Origin: Xanthobacteraceae bacterium
Lineage (GTDB): Bacteria > Pseudomonadota > Alphaproteobacteria > Rhizobiales > Xanthobacteraceae
Direction: 5' to 3'
Assembly (NCBI GenBank): GCA_028290465.1
Contig: JAQGJU010000136.1
Coordinates: 54,183-118,182 of the forward strand
DNA length: 64,000 nucleotides
Of this stretch, positions 16,105 through 25,384 are shown piece by piece. How positions within the stretch are numbered: position 1 is the first letter of the stretch; every line of letters begins with the position of its first letter. A model generated the notes under the pieces. That model ran no database searches and had not been told where the DNA came from. It was given only the letters and a program-made list of their open reading frames with translations. The position numbers were made by a program, and so were the translations under genes.

Positions 16105-16451
16105 TACGCGACAAGCTCCGGAAAAACGTGCCGGCCATCGGCACCGAGCGGCAGCGGCTTGGTCCAGCGTACTGCCGCGAGCGGCAGCGGGCCATAAAGG
16201 TGCGGAAACAGGTCGCCGCCTCGCGAGGATTCCCACCGCAGCGCCTCACCCAGCATCAGCGCATCGACCGCCACCAGGACCAGATCCTCGGCGCCGTTGA
16301 AGTGCCGCAACGCGGTCTCAAAGGCTTGGGCGGCGGTCGAAAAATGGATATAGCCGTCGTGGTGGTCGACCGGCGCCCCGGTAAACACGCCGGCGGGCTC
16401 GCTGGCCTGCCAAAGCGCGACGTCGCAAATCTTGTAGATGGTCTCGGTCAC
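16104..16451 (-). CDS. DUF952 family protein
   Basis: 115 residues from GTG at 16451 (TETIYKICDVALW). The DUF952 landmarks are present: DGYIHFSTAAQAFETALRHF, a central LVLVAVDALML strand, and a C-terminal FPHLYGPLPLAAVRW. The fold is related to ADP-ribosyltransferase-like small domains and the function is unknown. The pairing DUF952-pyrD is frequent in Hyphomicrobiales. An upstream in-frame ATG at 16496 is possible but its extension is not family-like. Confidence 0.85.
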   Translation of the reverse strand: MTETIYKICDVALWQASEPAGVFTGAPVDHHDGYIHFSTAAQAFETALRHFNGAEDLVLVAVDALMLGEALRWESSRGGDLFPHLYGPLPLAAVRWTKPLPLGADGRHVFPELVA

Positions 16452-16507
16452 AGTGGCCCCATGTTGGGCGGACCCTATCGGCGGCGCCGGAGCCATTCAA
16501 GGAGGTC

Positions 16508-16620
16508 AGAGCGTTTTCAAGTGAAGTGGCATCCACTTCACGTGAAGAAAACGCGTCTTTCTATAAAATTAGAGCGCGTCCGGACGCAAAACCGATGTCC
16601 ACTTTTGCTGGACGCGCTCT
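16508..16620. repeat. Palindromic intergenic repeat with agagcg ends
   Basis: Two nested inverted repeats: an agagcgttttc/gaaaacgcg unit with inner gtgaagtggcatccacttcac, and agagcgcgtccggac / ctggacgcgctct. The stretch cttttgctggacgcgctc recurs at 37078-37095 just ahead of the metZ ribosome binding site. Confidence 0.7.
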
Positions 16621-16723
16621 GGTGGACAGCCCTTGTCGATCGCCCCGCTTAAGGTTATAATTCCTAAACGAACGACACGCCCAGCTTCCCGCCGCCGCGA
16701 CGGCCAACCAACGTCCGGATGCC

Positions 16724-17353
16724 ATGCTGACGCACAATCAGGTTTGGACCGCCCTCGACCGTCTGGCCGCCCGCGCCGGCCTGTCGCCCTCCGGCCTCGC
16801 GAGGCGGGCTGGGCTCGATCCGACAACCTTCAACAAATCGAAGCGCATCACACCGGACGGACGGCAACGCTGGCCATCGACCGAATCGGTATCGAAGGCG
16901 CTGGGCGCCACCGGCACGAACATCGACGTCTTCGTTTCGCTGATCGACGGCGGCGGGCGCGCACCGGCCAAGTCGATCCCCTCGCTCGGCCTCGCCGAGG
17001 CCAGCGCCCCTGGGTATTTCGATGACGGCGGCCTGCCGACCGGCAAGGGCTGGCATGAGATCGCGGCGCCGTCCGTCAACGATGAGCAGGCGTATGCGCT
17101 GGAGATCTCGGGCGATTCGATGGAGCCGGTATATCGCGACGGCGACGTCGTCATCGTGGCACCGTCGCAACCGGTGCGCCGCGGCGACCGAGCTGTGATC
17201 AAGACCACGGACGGCGAAGTGATGGTCAAGCAGGTCAAGCGCAAGAGTCAGAAGGCGATCGATCTGAAGTCATTGAATCCGGCCCAGCCGGATCGTACAT
17301 TGAACACATCGGATGTCGCCTGGATCGCGCGCGTGATCTGGGTAAGTCAATAA
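16724..17353 (+). CDS. Helix-turn-helix transcriptional regulator with S24 (LexA-like) peptidase domain
   Basis: 209 residues. An N-terminal HTH (about 5-60: LSPSGLARRAGLDPTTFNKS) is joined by a Gly/Ala linker to an S24 domain with nucleophile SGDSMEPVYRDGD (S132) and general-base lysine in MVKQVKR (K169). A LexA/CI-type Ala-Gly cleavage site is not obvious in the linker, so self-cleavage is uncertain. S24-HTH proteins are usually repressors responding to DNA damage or stress. It is a single gene, with the carbonic anhydrase gene 186 bases downstream on the same strand. The target is unknown. Confidence 0.88.
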   Translation: MLTHNQVWTALDRLAARAGLSPSGLARRAGLDPTTFNKSKRITPDGRQRWPSTESVSKALGATGTNIDVFVSLIDGGGRAPAKSIPSLGLAEASAPGYFDDGGLPTGKGWHEIAAPSVNDEQAYALEISGDSMEPVYRDGDVVIVAPSQPVRRGDRAVIKTTDGEVMVKQVKRKSQKAIDLKSLNPAQPDRTLNTSDVAWIARVIWVSQ

Positions 17354-17539
17354 ACTAATTGTTTTATTGAGTCGGCGCAGTCGCCGAAAATACTTCAGCG
17401 TAAAGCGTTACCGATCCTCGCTTCGCTTGAAACACCCTACGACTGCACTGGAAATTTGTAGTCACCGCGTTTCCCAAAACGGGATCGACGACGCGCGGCA
17501 TCATGCCGACGCCGCCACCTTCAATATGGACGCACCACC

Positions 17540-18295
17540 ATGCATCGCCGTGACGCGTTGAAACTGTTGGGCGGTTTAGCGCTTTGTCCGGTATGCGCAC
17601 CGGCCGGCTTCGCGGCCGACCATCCGCACTGGGGCTACGAGGGCGAGGCCGGACCGGCAAAATGGGGCGACGTCGATGCCGCCAGCAAGGTCTGCTCGAT
17701 CGGCTCGCAGCAGTCGCCGATCGACATCGGCGGCACGCTCAAGGCTCAATTGGCACCGCTCAATCTCGCCTGGAGTAAAAAGCCCGACACCATCGTCAAC
17801 AATGGCCACACCATCCAGGTCAATTTTGGCGAAGGCAACACGCTCAAGGTCGGCAACGACAATTACACGCTGCTGCAATTCCATGTCCATCATCCGAGCG
17901 AGCACAAGATCGGCGGCAAGAGCTTCCCGATGGAAGCGCATTTCGTGCACCGCAACGCCGCCGGCAACCTCGCGGTGGTCGGCGTGTTGATCGCGGCCGG
18001 CAAGCCGAACACGACGTTCAGCAAGATGATATCGACCATGCCGGACAAGGCGGGCGAACCGGTAAAGGCCGACGCGGCGCTCGACCCGAACAAATTGCTG
18101 CCGGCCAAGCGGAGCTATTATCGCTACTCGGGCTCGCTGACGACGCCGCCATGCAGCGAAGTGGTCAACTGGCTGCTGCTGACCGATCCGATCGAGGTTT
18201 CCAAGACCGATATCGACAAATTCGCCAAGCTGTATCCGATGAACGCGCGGCCGATCCAACCGGAGAACCGGCGCTTCGTATTGCGGTCGAGTTGA
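17540..18295 (+). CDS. Alpha-class carbonic anhydrase, exported (probable Tat or Sec signal)
   Basis: 251 residues. The N-terminus MHRRDALKLLGGLALCPVC has an RR-D-x-L pattern suggestive of Tat export, cleaved near AGFAADHP. The mature domain has the alpha-CA signature: QSPIDI, zinc-ligand block LLQFHVHHPSEH with the third histidine in MEAHFVHRN, YRYSGSLTTPPCSE, and terminal NARPIQPENRR. It reversibly hydrates CO2 in the periplasm using zinc. Cysteines at VCSIGS and PPCSE can form the conserved disulfide. The S24 regulator lies upstream, but no operator was identified. Confidence 0.93.
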   Translation: MHRRDALKLLGGLALCPVCAPAGFAADHPHWGYEGEAGPAKWGDVDAASKVCSIGSQQSPIDIGGTLKAQLAPLNLAWSKKPDTIVNNGHTIQVNFGEGNTLKVGNDNYTLLQFHVHHPSEHKIGGKSFPMEAHFVHRNAAGNLAVVGVLIAAGKPNTTFSKMISTMPDKAGEPVKADAALDPNKLLPAKRSYYRYSGSLTTPPCSEVVNWLLLTDPIEVSKTDIDKFAKLYPMNARPIQPENRRFVLRSS

Positions 18296-18334
18296 GGTTT
18301 CGGACGAGCGACGAATGCTGCGCGCACGCCCAAT

Positions 18335-18477
18335 CCGCCTCATCCTGAGGAGCCTGCCGAGCAACGCGAAGGCAGGCGTCTCGAAGGATGCGGCGGCCCA
18401 TGCGTTGCAAATATATTTTGGCCGACCTCGCCCTTCGAGACGCATGGCTACGCCATGCTCCTCAGGGTGAGGTCGGA
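18335..18477. repeat. Palindromic intergenic repeat, CCTGAGG/CCTCAGG family
   Basis: Runs from ccgcctcatcctgagg through tctcgaaggatgcggcggcc and cgcccttcgagacgcatggc to gctcctcagggtgaggtcgg. It fills the gap between carbonic anhydrase and the convergent lysK. Confidence 0.85.
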
Positions 18478-18497
18478 GATAGGCCGTGCGAAAAAAC

Positions 18498-20135
18498 CTA
18501 AGCCGATCGCGCCAGCGCGCCATCAATCATGTCGACGGTGTTCTGTAGGCCATAGACCGCCGCGAACGAACCGAAGCGCGGGCCCTTCTCCTGGCCAAGC
18601 AGCACCTGGTACAGCATGTTGAACCAGTCGAGCGACACGCCCGGTTTGCCGTCCTTCGACATCTTCTTGTGGTCGAGGAACGGCTCGCGCCGGCCGATCT
18701 CGGAGACTACGTCCTGGATCGCCTCCGCCGTAGCGTCCGCCGGAATCTGCGACAGCGCATCGCGCAAATCGCTCAGCGCGGCGCGTTCCGATTCGGTCGG
18801 CTCGCGGAACTGCTTGGTCGGCAGCACGAAGTCGCGGAAATAGTGGATCGCATAACCGACCAGCCGGTCGAGTTCGGGATGCGTCTGCGCGGTGACGCCC
18901 GGCCGGTAGCGGCCGATGAACCCCCACAAAGTCTCCGCGTTCTCCGCATTGGACGACGACACCAGCGTCAGCAGCATCTGGAACGTGACCGGCATGTCGG
19001 CCTTCGACGGACGACCGGCATGGATGTGCCAGACCGGATTCGACAGCCGCTGCTTTTCATCCTGCCGGGCATAGCCTTCGAGGTGCTGCTGATACTCGTC
19101 GGCGGTGCGCGGGATGACGTCGAAATACAGACGCTTCGCCGCTTTCGGCTCGCGATACATGAACAGCGACAGGCTTTCCGGGCTGGCATAGCGCAGCCAC
19201 TCGTCGATCGTCAGGCCATTGCCCTTGGACTTCGAGATCTTCTGGCCCTTGTCGTCGAGGAACAGTTCGTAGTTGAAGCCCTCCGGCGGCGCGCCGCCCA
19301 GCGCCTTGCAGATCCCGCCGGACAGCTTGACCGAGTCGATCAGATCCTTGCCGGCCATTTCATAGTCGACGCCGAGCGCATACCAACGCATCGCCCAATC
19401 GGGCTTCCATTGCAGCTTGGTGCGTCCGCCCGTGACCAGCGTCGTAATCGACTCTTTGCTGTCCGGATCTTCGTACGTGATGGTACCGGCCTTGGCGTCG
19501 TGATTCAGCACCGGCACCTGCAGCACGATGCCCGTGCGCGGGCAGATCGGCAGGAACGGCGAATAGGTCGCGGCGCGCTCCTCGCGCAGGCTCGGCAACA
19601 TAATCGCCATAACGGCTTCGAACCGCTCCAGCACGCGCAGCAGCGCCTTGTCGAAGCGCCCGGACGTGTAACACTCGGTCGACGACAGAAACTCGTATTC
19701 GAAACCGAACGTATCGAGGAACGCGCGCAGCCGCGCGTTATTGTGATCGCCGAAGCTCGGATGCGTGCCGAACGGATCCGGCACCTTGGTCAGCGGCTTG
19801 CCTAGATGGGGCGTGAGCATGTCCTTGTTCGGAACGTTGTCCGGCACCTTGCGCAGGCCGTCCATATCGTCCGAGAACGCGATCAGGCGGGTCTTGATCT
19901 TGTCTTCCGTGAGCACCCGGAACGCATGCCGGACCATGGTGGTGCGGGCGACCTCGCCGAAGGTGCCGATATGCGGCAGGCCGGACGGCCCATAGCCGGT
20001 CTCGAAGATTACCTCGTCCTTGGGCGCCTTCTTCAGCCGCGCGACGATCTTGCGGGCCTCCTCGAACGGCCAGGCGTTGGAGGTCTCGGCAAGCGCGCGC
20101 AGCCCGGCGGGGCTCTGTGCATCGATCGTGGACAT
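18498..20135 (-). CDS. lysK: Lysyl-tRNA synthetase, class I
   Basis: 545 residues. Class I LysRS, the form found in alphaproteobacteria and archaea in place of class II LysS. Class I signatures: HIGH-equivalent HIGT (55-58) within [19 protein letters not shown], and KMSKS-equivalent KISKS (299-303) in [14 protein letters not shown], followed by the helical anticodon-binding C-terminal half. It attaches lysine to tRNA-Lys in the cytosol. It appears monocistronic, converging on the carbonic anhydrase across a repeat. Confidence 0.96.
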   Translation of the reverse strand: MSTIDAQSPAGLRALAETSNAWPFEEARKIVARLKKAPKDEVIFETGYGPSGLPHIGTFGEVARTTMVRHAFRVLTEDKIKTRLIAFSDDMDGLRKVPDNVPNKDMLTPHLGKPLTKVPDPFGTHPSFGDHNNARLRAFLDTFGFEYEFLSSTECYTSGRFDKALLRVLERFEAVMAIMLPSLREERAATYSPFLPICPRTGIVLQVPVLNHDAKAGTITYEDPDSKESITTLVTGGRTKLQWKPDWAMRWYALGVDYEMAGKDLIDSVKLSGGICKALGGAPPEGFNYELFLDDKGQKISKSKGNGLTIDEWLRYASPESLSLFMYREPKAAKRLYFDVIPRTADEYQQHLEGYARQDEKQRLSNPVWHIHAGRPSKADMPVTFQMLLTLVSSSNAENAETLWGFIGRYRPGVTAQTHPELDRLVGYAIHYFRDFVLPTKQFREPTESERAALSDLRDALSQIPADATAEAIQDVVSEIGRREPFLDHKKMSKDGKPGVSLDWFNMLYQVLLGQEKGPRFGSFAAVYGLQNTVDMIDGALARSA

Positions 20136-20221
20136 GAATGCGGTCTCCGGCGGGCAGACATAGAAAACGCGCCGCGCCGCGTCAAATGCGGGCCATTCTG
20201 CGCTTCAGGCGGCGCTGTCCG

Positions 20222-21121
20222 TCAGAACGGGCTGACCGGGAAATAGCGCAGCCACAGGTCCGTGAACTTGCCTCGTTCCCACAACCGGAACAGCGCCCAG
20301 TTGACCGCCTGGCGCAGCTGATCGTTGCCTTTGCGCACCGCGATGCCGACGCCCTCGCCGAAATAGCGGCTCTCAACGAACGGTCCGCCGCGGAACGCGC
20401 AGCAGCCCGCCGAGTCCGTCCCATTGAGCCAGAACGCCAGCGCGATCGCATCGCCGAACAGCAGATCGACGTCGCCCTGGCGGAGCGCTGCTCGCGCAGC
20501 CTCGGCGTTCGGGAACGGACGCAACTCGGCCTCGGTGAACAGCGCCTTGAGATAGGCCTCGTGGGAGGTGTTGGCGATCACGCCGATTTTCTTGCCTTCG
20601 AGCTTCTCTGGATTGACGTCGTTGATCGCGCTGTCGCGCTTGGCGACGAAGCGCGCCGCAGGACGAAAATACGGATCGCTGAAATCGACGCGCTGGCGGT
20701 TCTGCGGCGTCACCGCGACCGACGCGATCACGGCGTCGCCGCGGTTCTCGCCGATCGCCTGCAACAGCGTATCAAAGCGCCGCATCTGAATGCTGCAGGA
20801 GATCTTGATCTCCTCGCAGATCAGCCGCGCCACATCGACATTGAAGCCGATCGGATTGCCGTCGGGTCCCGGATAGTTGAACGGCGGGTAGTCGGTCTCG
20901 GTGAGAAAGCGAATAGTGGTCAGACGCGTCAGATCCGGCCGCTCGGGCCGACGCCGGGGATCCCAGAAGCTCGGCACGGTCGCGGCGGCCGGGTTTTCCG
21001 CGACTGGCGCGGGGCTTTGGACCGGCGTTTGGGCCGCGACCGGCTCTCCGGTCATCAGCACCATAAGCAGCGCAGCCCCGACAAGCGCAAAACGTTCAGC
21101 TCTGATCGGAAAGGTGGCCAT
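20222..21121 (-). CDS. Amino-acid-type ABC transporter periplasmic solute-binding protein (SBP_bac_3)
   Basis: 299 residues from the ATG at 21121. A signal peptide (FALVGAALLMVLMTGEPVAA) is followed by a Pro-rich linker and the bacterial family 3 fold: LTTIRFLTETDYPPFNYPGP, GFNVDVARLICEEI, DAVIASVAVTPQNRQRVDFS and GKKIGVIANTSHEAYL. No permease or ATPase gene is adjacent, so it is an orphan binding protein or it acts in signalling or in periplasmic enzyme roles. A longer in-frame start at 21226 would overlap the next gene and is not preferred. Confidence 0.85.
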   Translation of the reverse strand: MATFPIRAERFALVGAALLMVLMTGEPVAAQTPVQSPAPVAENPAAATVPSFWDPRRRPERPDLTRLTTIRFLTETDYPPFNYPGPDGNPIGFNVDVARLICEEIKISCSIQMRRFDTLLQAIGENRGDAVIASVAVTPQNRQRVDFSDPYFRPAARFVAKRDSAINDVNPEKLEGKKIGVIANTSHEAYLKALFTEAELRPFPNAEAARAALRQGDVDLLFGDAIALAFWLNGTDSAGCCAFRGGPFVESRYFGEGVGIAVRKGNDQLRQAVNWALFRLWERGKFTDLWLRYFPVSPF

Positions 21122-21222
21122 CGGCGCGCGTATCCTGAGCTTTGAGGCGTCGGCTCGCTTACCGCCGAATGCCTTAAAAGTCGAGAACAACCGCCGCATT
21201 GCGCTTGCCGTACACGAAATCA

Positions 21223-23706
21223 TCACGCCCCGGCCTTCTGAATCCAGAACTGATACATGCCGATGAAGGTGCGCGGATGCGCCGTCTCAAAATCGTGCCA
21301 ATGGCCGAGATCGGTCATCGCGGCGTCGTCTGCGTAAGCTGTTGCGTAGTCTTTGCGCACATGCGGGCCGATCTCGAAACCCAAAAACGTCAGGTCGTTG
21401 GTTCGCAAAAACTCTTCGATCCGCGGCAGCGTCAAGCGCTGTTCCTGCGCATGAAACAACAGATCGCGGCAGTCGCTGGTGGTGTAGAAATCCGGCGACT
21501 GCGTGACGGCGCGCTGCGGCGTGCCTTCGGGAAATCCAAGCAGTTCCTGGCGGCAGCGCGAAATACCGTCGGCGGTCGCCTTGTAGCCGCGCCGGGCGAT
21601 GAAGTCGCGCACCGCCACGATGTCGGCACGCGCGGCTTCGCTATACAGCGCGACGAACATCACGCCGTCCGGCCGGAGCCGCGACAACAGCACCCGCCAG
21701 CCATCGAACGGATCGGCGAGATGATGCAGCACGCCGGCGGCTTCGACCACGTCGAAGGTGCGGTCGAGCGTGCCGAGCCGGGTCAGGTCGGCCTGTGCAT
21801 AGTCGATATTGGTGAGGCCAAGTTCGCTTGTCTTGCGCGACGCATAAGCCAGACTGGCGAGGCTGAGATCGACCGCGAGCACGCGGGCATTTTCAAAGCG
21901 CTGCGCAATCTCGATCGGATGCTGGCCGGTGCCGCAACCGGCGATCAATACATCGAGCTCGTCAGCATGGGCCAGCGGACGGAACGGCGCTAACGGAAAC
22001 GTGCCGCGCAGATACGCATCGACATGGATCGGCCGTCCGCCCGGCGGCCCTTTGACCCAGCGTGGGTAAGGATTTTCCTCGTACTGGTCGCGCACCTGGC
22101 GCGACACCTCGTCCTCGATCGGCGTCAGACACGAAATCCGCGCCGCGATGTCCCGCTCCTCGCGCGATTCGCGCACCTGCTGCGTCAGCAGCGCCGCGAC
22201 GGCTTCCGGCCATTTTTTCTCAAGCAGCGCCTCGACACCCGGCAACACGCCGAGCGGCCCATAGGCCGCAACCGCCGTCAACTGTAATGCGCTGACCGGG
22301 GCGTTCTGCGCGATCGCGGCCGCGACGATTGCCTGCAATTCGTCGGCCTGCGTGCGCTCATCGGCGGTGCGGGCAAACACATAGTCGTTGATGTAGCATT
22401 GCCGCGCGAGCGCGCATGCAACGGCGAGCACCTGCGGCGCGACGGCCCCGCCCGGCTCCGCCATCGCCAATTCGAGCAGCGCGTGACGCACGGCGGTCAG
22501 GAAGCGCTCGATCTCGATATCGGCGATCCGCGCGGTTTCCAGCACGCACATCAGCAAACCGTTGTCGGCCAGCGCCGCGAGGCCGCCGGCCCCCAGCAAT
22601 TCCGCCGCCGACGGCCGCACCGGCCAGGCCGCATTGGCGCGCCGCGCCGCCTCCCCGACCACCGGATCCCGCTTGATCAGGATCGCCGCCGGATTGGCAA
22701 GTTCGCTCGGCCGGCCCCACGGCTCGGACAGGGCGCGCAATACGATGGCCTCAAACCCGTCGGTGTCGGGCAATGACGCGAGGCCTTTCACGCATTCGAC
22801 GAACAGCGTTTGGGTTTCAGGAGTCTCGCGGATCGCCAGCGCCTGTTGCAGCACTTCCAATGCCGGGCCGATCTGGCGTTCGGTAAGGCAGACCCGCACC
22901 AGATTGTTGTAGGCTTCGATGAAGTCCGGCTTGCTGGAAATCGCCTGCTGATAATGCGCCAAGGCCTCGTCCGAGCGGCCCTGACCCACACGCAGCAGAC
23001 CGAGATTGTTGTGCGCTTCGGCGAGATCGGGCTTGCGGGCCAGCGCCTGCTCGTAGCGCTGCGCGGCCGCGGCCAGATCGCCGCGCTGCTTGAAGATATT
23101 GCCGAGGTTCATATGCGCCTCGGCGAGATTCGGATTGAGCGCCAGCGCCTGCTCCAGCGCGACAATGGCCTCGTCGTCGCGGCCGAGCGCGATCAGCGTA
23201 ATGCCGAGCCCGTTGCGGGCTTCGACCAATGACGGCCTGAATTGCAGCGCGCGCTCGAACGCCGCGACGGCGTCTTCCAATCGATTCTGCTGCGCCCGTA
23301 CATTGCCGAGATTGCAGTGCATCTCGGCATAGTCCGGCCGCAGCGCCAGCACGTTCTCATAGCAAGTCGCGGCTTCCGGCAGCCGGCCCAGGCGCAAAAG
23401 CGCATTGCCGAGATTGGTATGCGCCTCGGCGTAATCCGGCTTGAGCCGGATCGCTTCGCTGTACGGCGCGATGGCGGCATCCGACTGCCCATCCGCATCC
23501 AGCACAACGCCGAGCGCGTAGTGGAATTCGGCGCGCCCCGGATCGCGCGTGATCGCCTGCCGGATCAGATCCGCCGCGATATCGTTGCGGCCGACCTGAT
23601 GCTGCATCACGGCCGATGCAAACAACGCATCCGCGGTGGGGCCTTGTGCCGCTGGCACGCCTCGCGGATCATGCTTGTGTGCCGCGCGCCGTTCCTTGCG
23701 ATTCAT
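21223..23706 (-). CDS. Long TPR protein fused to SAM-dependent methyltransferase
   Basis: 827 residues. After a basic N-terminus (MNRKERRAAHKHDP) come about nine TPR units (roughly 30-335), recognisable by repeated P..AEAH.NLG..L...G patterns, then a middle helical region (about 340-560). A class I methyltransferase domain (about 585-760) has motif I VLIAGCGTGQHPIEIA, motif II ARVLAVDLSLASL, and VVEAAGVLHHLADP. Proteins of this build are common in Hyphomicrobiales; some act on glycans or proteins, but the substrate here is unknown. The 600-residue scaffold distinguishes it from the shorter TPR-methyltransferase at 10179. Confidence 0.88.
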   Translation of the reverse strand: MNRKERRAAHKHDPRGVPAAQGPTADALFASAVMQHQVGRNDIAADLIRQAITRDPGRAEFHYALGVVLDADGQSDAAIAPYSEAIRLKPDYAEAHTNLGNALLRLGRLPEAATCYENVLALRPDYAEMHCNLGNVRAQQNRLEDAVAAFERALQFRPSLVEARNGLGITLIALGRDDEAIVALEQALALNPNLAEAHMNLGNIFKQRGDLAAAAQRYEQALARKPDLAEAHNNLGLLRVGQGRSDEALAHYQQAISSKPDFIEAYNNLVRVCLTERQIGPALEVLQQALAIRETPETQTLFVECVKGLASLPDTDGFEAIVLRALSEPWGRPSELANPAAILIKRDPVVGEAARRANAAWPVRPSAAELLGAGGLAALADNGLLMCVLETARIADIEIERFLTAVRHALLELAMAEPGGAVAPQVLAVACALARQCYINDYVFARTADERTQADELQAIVAAAIAQNAPVSALQLTAVAAYGPLGVLPGVEALLEKKWPEAVAALLTQQVRESREERDIAARISCLTPIEDEVSRQVRDQYEENPYPRWVKGPPGGRPIHVDAYLRGTFPLAPFRPLAHADELDVLIAGCGTGQHPIEIAQRFENARVLAVDLSLASLAYASRKTSELGLTNIDYAQADLTRLGTLDRTFDVVEAAGVLHHLADPFDGWRVLLSRLRPDGVMFVALYSEAARADIVAVRDFIARRGYKATADGISRCRQELLGFPEGTPQRAVTQSPDFYTTSDCRDLLFHAQEQRLTLPRIEEFLRTNDLTFLGFEIGPHVRKDYATAYADDAAMTDLGHWHDFETAHPRTFIGMYQFWIQKAGA

Positions 23707-23728
23707 GACAGGGGCCCGGCTTTCGCGT

Positions 23729-24331
23729 TCACAGATATTTCCGGAGATCCGCCGCGGACTCTTCGGGCCGGCGTTTCAGATTGAACGGCGCGACGAAGCG
23801 GCCCTGCTTGTCCATCAGATAGACCAGCGCGGTGTGGTCCATATTATAGCCGCCGGCGTCGAGCGGCACCTTTTTGGAATACACCCGGTAGGCTTTCGAC
23901 ACCGCGTCGATCGCCGCCTGATCGCCGGTCAGCCCGCGCAGGTTCGGATCGAAGCTCGACAGATAATCCTTCATCGTGGCCGGCGTATCGCGTTCCGGAT
24001 CGACGGTGATGAACAGCGCGGCGACTTTTTCCGCATCGGGGCCGAGCGCGCGCAGCACTTCCGACACGTCGAACAGCGTGGTCGGGCAGACATCCGGGCA
24101 ATGGGTGTAGCCGAAGAACACCAGGAACGGCTTGCCCAGCACATCCTTATCGGTGACGGCGCGGCCGGTCTGATCGACCAGCTGAAACGGCCCGCCGACC
24201 GCCCAGCTGGTGTTGACGGTTTTGGCCGGCATCAGCCGGTCGCTCAGCAGCAGGACCACGCAAAAGCACAGCACAAGGCCGGCGAAGAACGCGCCAAAAA
24301 TCAGCAGAAGGCGCTGGCTGCGCACGGTCAT
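23729..24331 (-). CDS. SCO family copper-binding protein (SenC/PrrC-like)
   Basis: 200 residues. One N-terminal membrane anchor (about 9-30) leads to a periplasmic thioredoxin-like domain with copper ligands C78 and C82 in GYTHCPDVCPTT and H166 in YNMDHTALVYLMD. The family delivers copper to the CuA site of cytochrome c oxidase or acts in redox signalling. No oxidase subunit is in this window. The 57-residue membrane protein gene at 24348 is 16 bases upstream and probably co-transcribed. Confidence 0.92.
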   Translation of the reverse strand: MTVRSQRLLLIFGAFFAGLVLCFCVVLLLSDRLMPAKTVNTSWAVGGPFQLVDQTGRAVTDKDVLGKPFLVFFGYTHCPDVCPTTLFDVSEVLRALGPDAEKVAALFITVDPERDTPATMKDYLSSFDPNLRGLTGDQAAIDAVSKAYRVYSKKVPLDAGGYNMDHTALVYLMDKQGRFVAPFNLKRRPEESAADLRKYL

Positions 24332-24347
24332 GGTGGCTCTCCGTTAC

Positions 24348-24521
24348 TCAGCCGAAGCAGGCCATGAAGCCGGCGCGGATCATCTCAAAAAACAACGTGG
24401 TGCCGGTATGAGCCCATAGCGCGACCGTGCCGCCCAGCAGCACGACCACGACCGCGGCCGCCACCCACAGCACGCGGCTGCTCGGGCCGTCGGAATCGAG
24501 GGTGGTGTCGGGTCCTGGCAT
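24348..24521 (-). CDS. Small single-pass membrane protein upstream of SCO gene
   Basis: 57 residues, ATG at 24521 and TGA at 24348. It has a short hydrophilic N-terminus, one strong membrane helix (about 17-36, LWVAAAVVVVLLGGTVALW) and a hydrophobic C-terminal tail ending FMACFG. It is the first gene of a two-gene unit with the SCO protein. Small membrane proteins beside SCO genes may assist oxidase assembly; that is inference only. Unknown family. Confidence 0.65.
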   Translation of the reverse strand: MPGPDTTLDSDGPSSRVLWVAAAVVVVLLGGTVALWAHTGTTLFFEMIRAGFMACFG

Positions 24522-24604
24522 CCGGGTTTCCAGTGGCTGGCGCGGGAGCGCCTGCCCCTGAAATAGGCCCGATCGGCCCGGACGGCAATGTGCTAGAACG
24601 TGAC

Positions 24605-24856
24605 ATGCCCAACATGACCTATTACGTCGCCATGCCGTTCAGCCGCACCGATGATGGCGACCTCGCCCCCGGCGAGGCCATCGAATGCCCGAGCCACACC
24701 GCCGCGACCCGGCGCGCCGAGCTATTGGCCCGCGATCCGCAGAACGCCGGCGCGGTGGCGTTCTCGCGCACCGGCGACCCGATGATGGGCGAGTTCAGCG
24801 ACGCCGTGGTGCTGAAAAGCTTCGGCGACGTGCCGGACGACTTCGCCGAAAGCTGA
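24605..24856 (+). CDS. Conserved hypothetical protein, about 83 residues
   Basis: The reading frame from ATG at 24605 (or 24614, MTYYVAMPF) encodes a compact soluble protein with ALLARDPQNAGAVAFSRTGD-like segments and a C-terminal FGDVPDDFAES. The pattern (FSRTDDGDLAPGEAIEC) resembles small conserved proteins of the Bradyrhizobium group, recalled rather than searched. The stop abuts the convergent tautomerase stop with no gap (24856/24857). No function is known. Confidence 0.7.
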   Translation: MPNMTYYVAMPFSRTDDGDLAPGEAIECPSHTAATRRAELLARDPQNAGAVAFSRTGDPMMGEFSDAVVLKSFGDVPDDFAES

Positions 24857-25267
24857 TCAAGCTGCGGCCTTCAGCTTGCCTTCGATGAAGCGGAACTCCT
24901 GCGTCTTGCCGCCGAAGCCATAGGCCGCCGCCGGCACCTCGTGCACCAGGATGTAGCTTTCCGCGTGCACGTCGCCGAGAAGTCCGCTCATGGCCGCGAA
25001 TACGGCTTCCAGATAGCTCGCCAACTCCTGCTTGGTGTTGGTGCCGTCGACCACCTTGATGTCCAGCCAGAATGTATTGCGCCCCTGCGACGCCAGCGAG
25101 GTTCCGCCGGCGAACCAGTGCTGCGGGTCGATATAGCTCACGGCGACCGCCGTGACGGTCGGGTCCTTGCGCAAATGAAGGCGCGCCAGCTCGGTGACCT
25201 CCGTGGCGAGGCGCTGCGACAGCGCCGGATCCGGATGGTAGGAAATGGTAACATTTATGATCGGCAT
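24857..25267 (-). CDS. Tautomerase family protein (4-oxalocrotonate tautomerase superfamily)
   Basis: 136 residues from ATG at 25267, beginning MPIINVTISYHPDP with the catalytic N-terminal Pro directly after the initiator Met. The length equals two beta-alpha-beta tautomerase units, as in MSAD/cis-CaaD-like fused members. The second half includes ELASYLEAVFAAMSG and SYILVHEVPAAAYGFGG. It likely isomerises or hydrates small unsaturated acids; the substrate is not predictable. It is divergent from the LysR gene at 25385, so that regulator may control it. Confidence 0.85.
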   Translation of the reverse strand: MPIINVTISYHPDPALSQRLATEVTELARLHLRKDPTVTAVAVSYIDPQHWFAGGTSLASQGRNTFWLDIKVVDGTNTKQELASYLEAVFAAMSGLLGDVHAESYILVHEVPAAAYGFGGKTQEFRFIEGKLKAAA

Positions 25268-25384
25268 GTCGGTTTCCTCGTTGAAAACAGGCCACTTTTC
25301 GTGACCAACGACCAACACCCTGCCCGAACCAATACATCGATTAAATCGAATTGTTTGGCACCATAGATTTGATATAATTGAACT

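Noticed and set aside
15010..16236. Longer pyrD start at 16236
   Set aside because: It adds an Arg/Ala-rich leader overlapping the DUF952 gene, while the ATG at 16104 gives the family N-terminus and TAATG coupling.
18669..19805. 378-codon plus-strand open frame opposite lysK
   Set aside because: lysK carries all class I LysRS motifs; the antisense protein has none.
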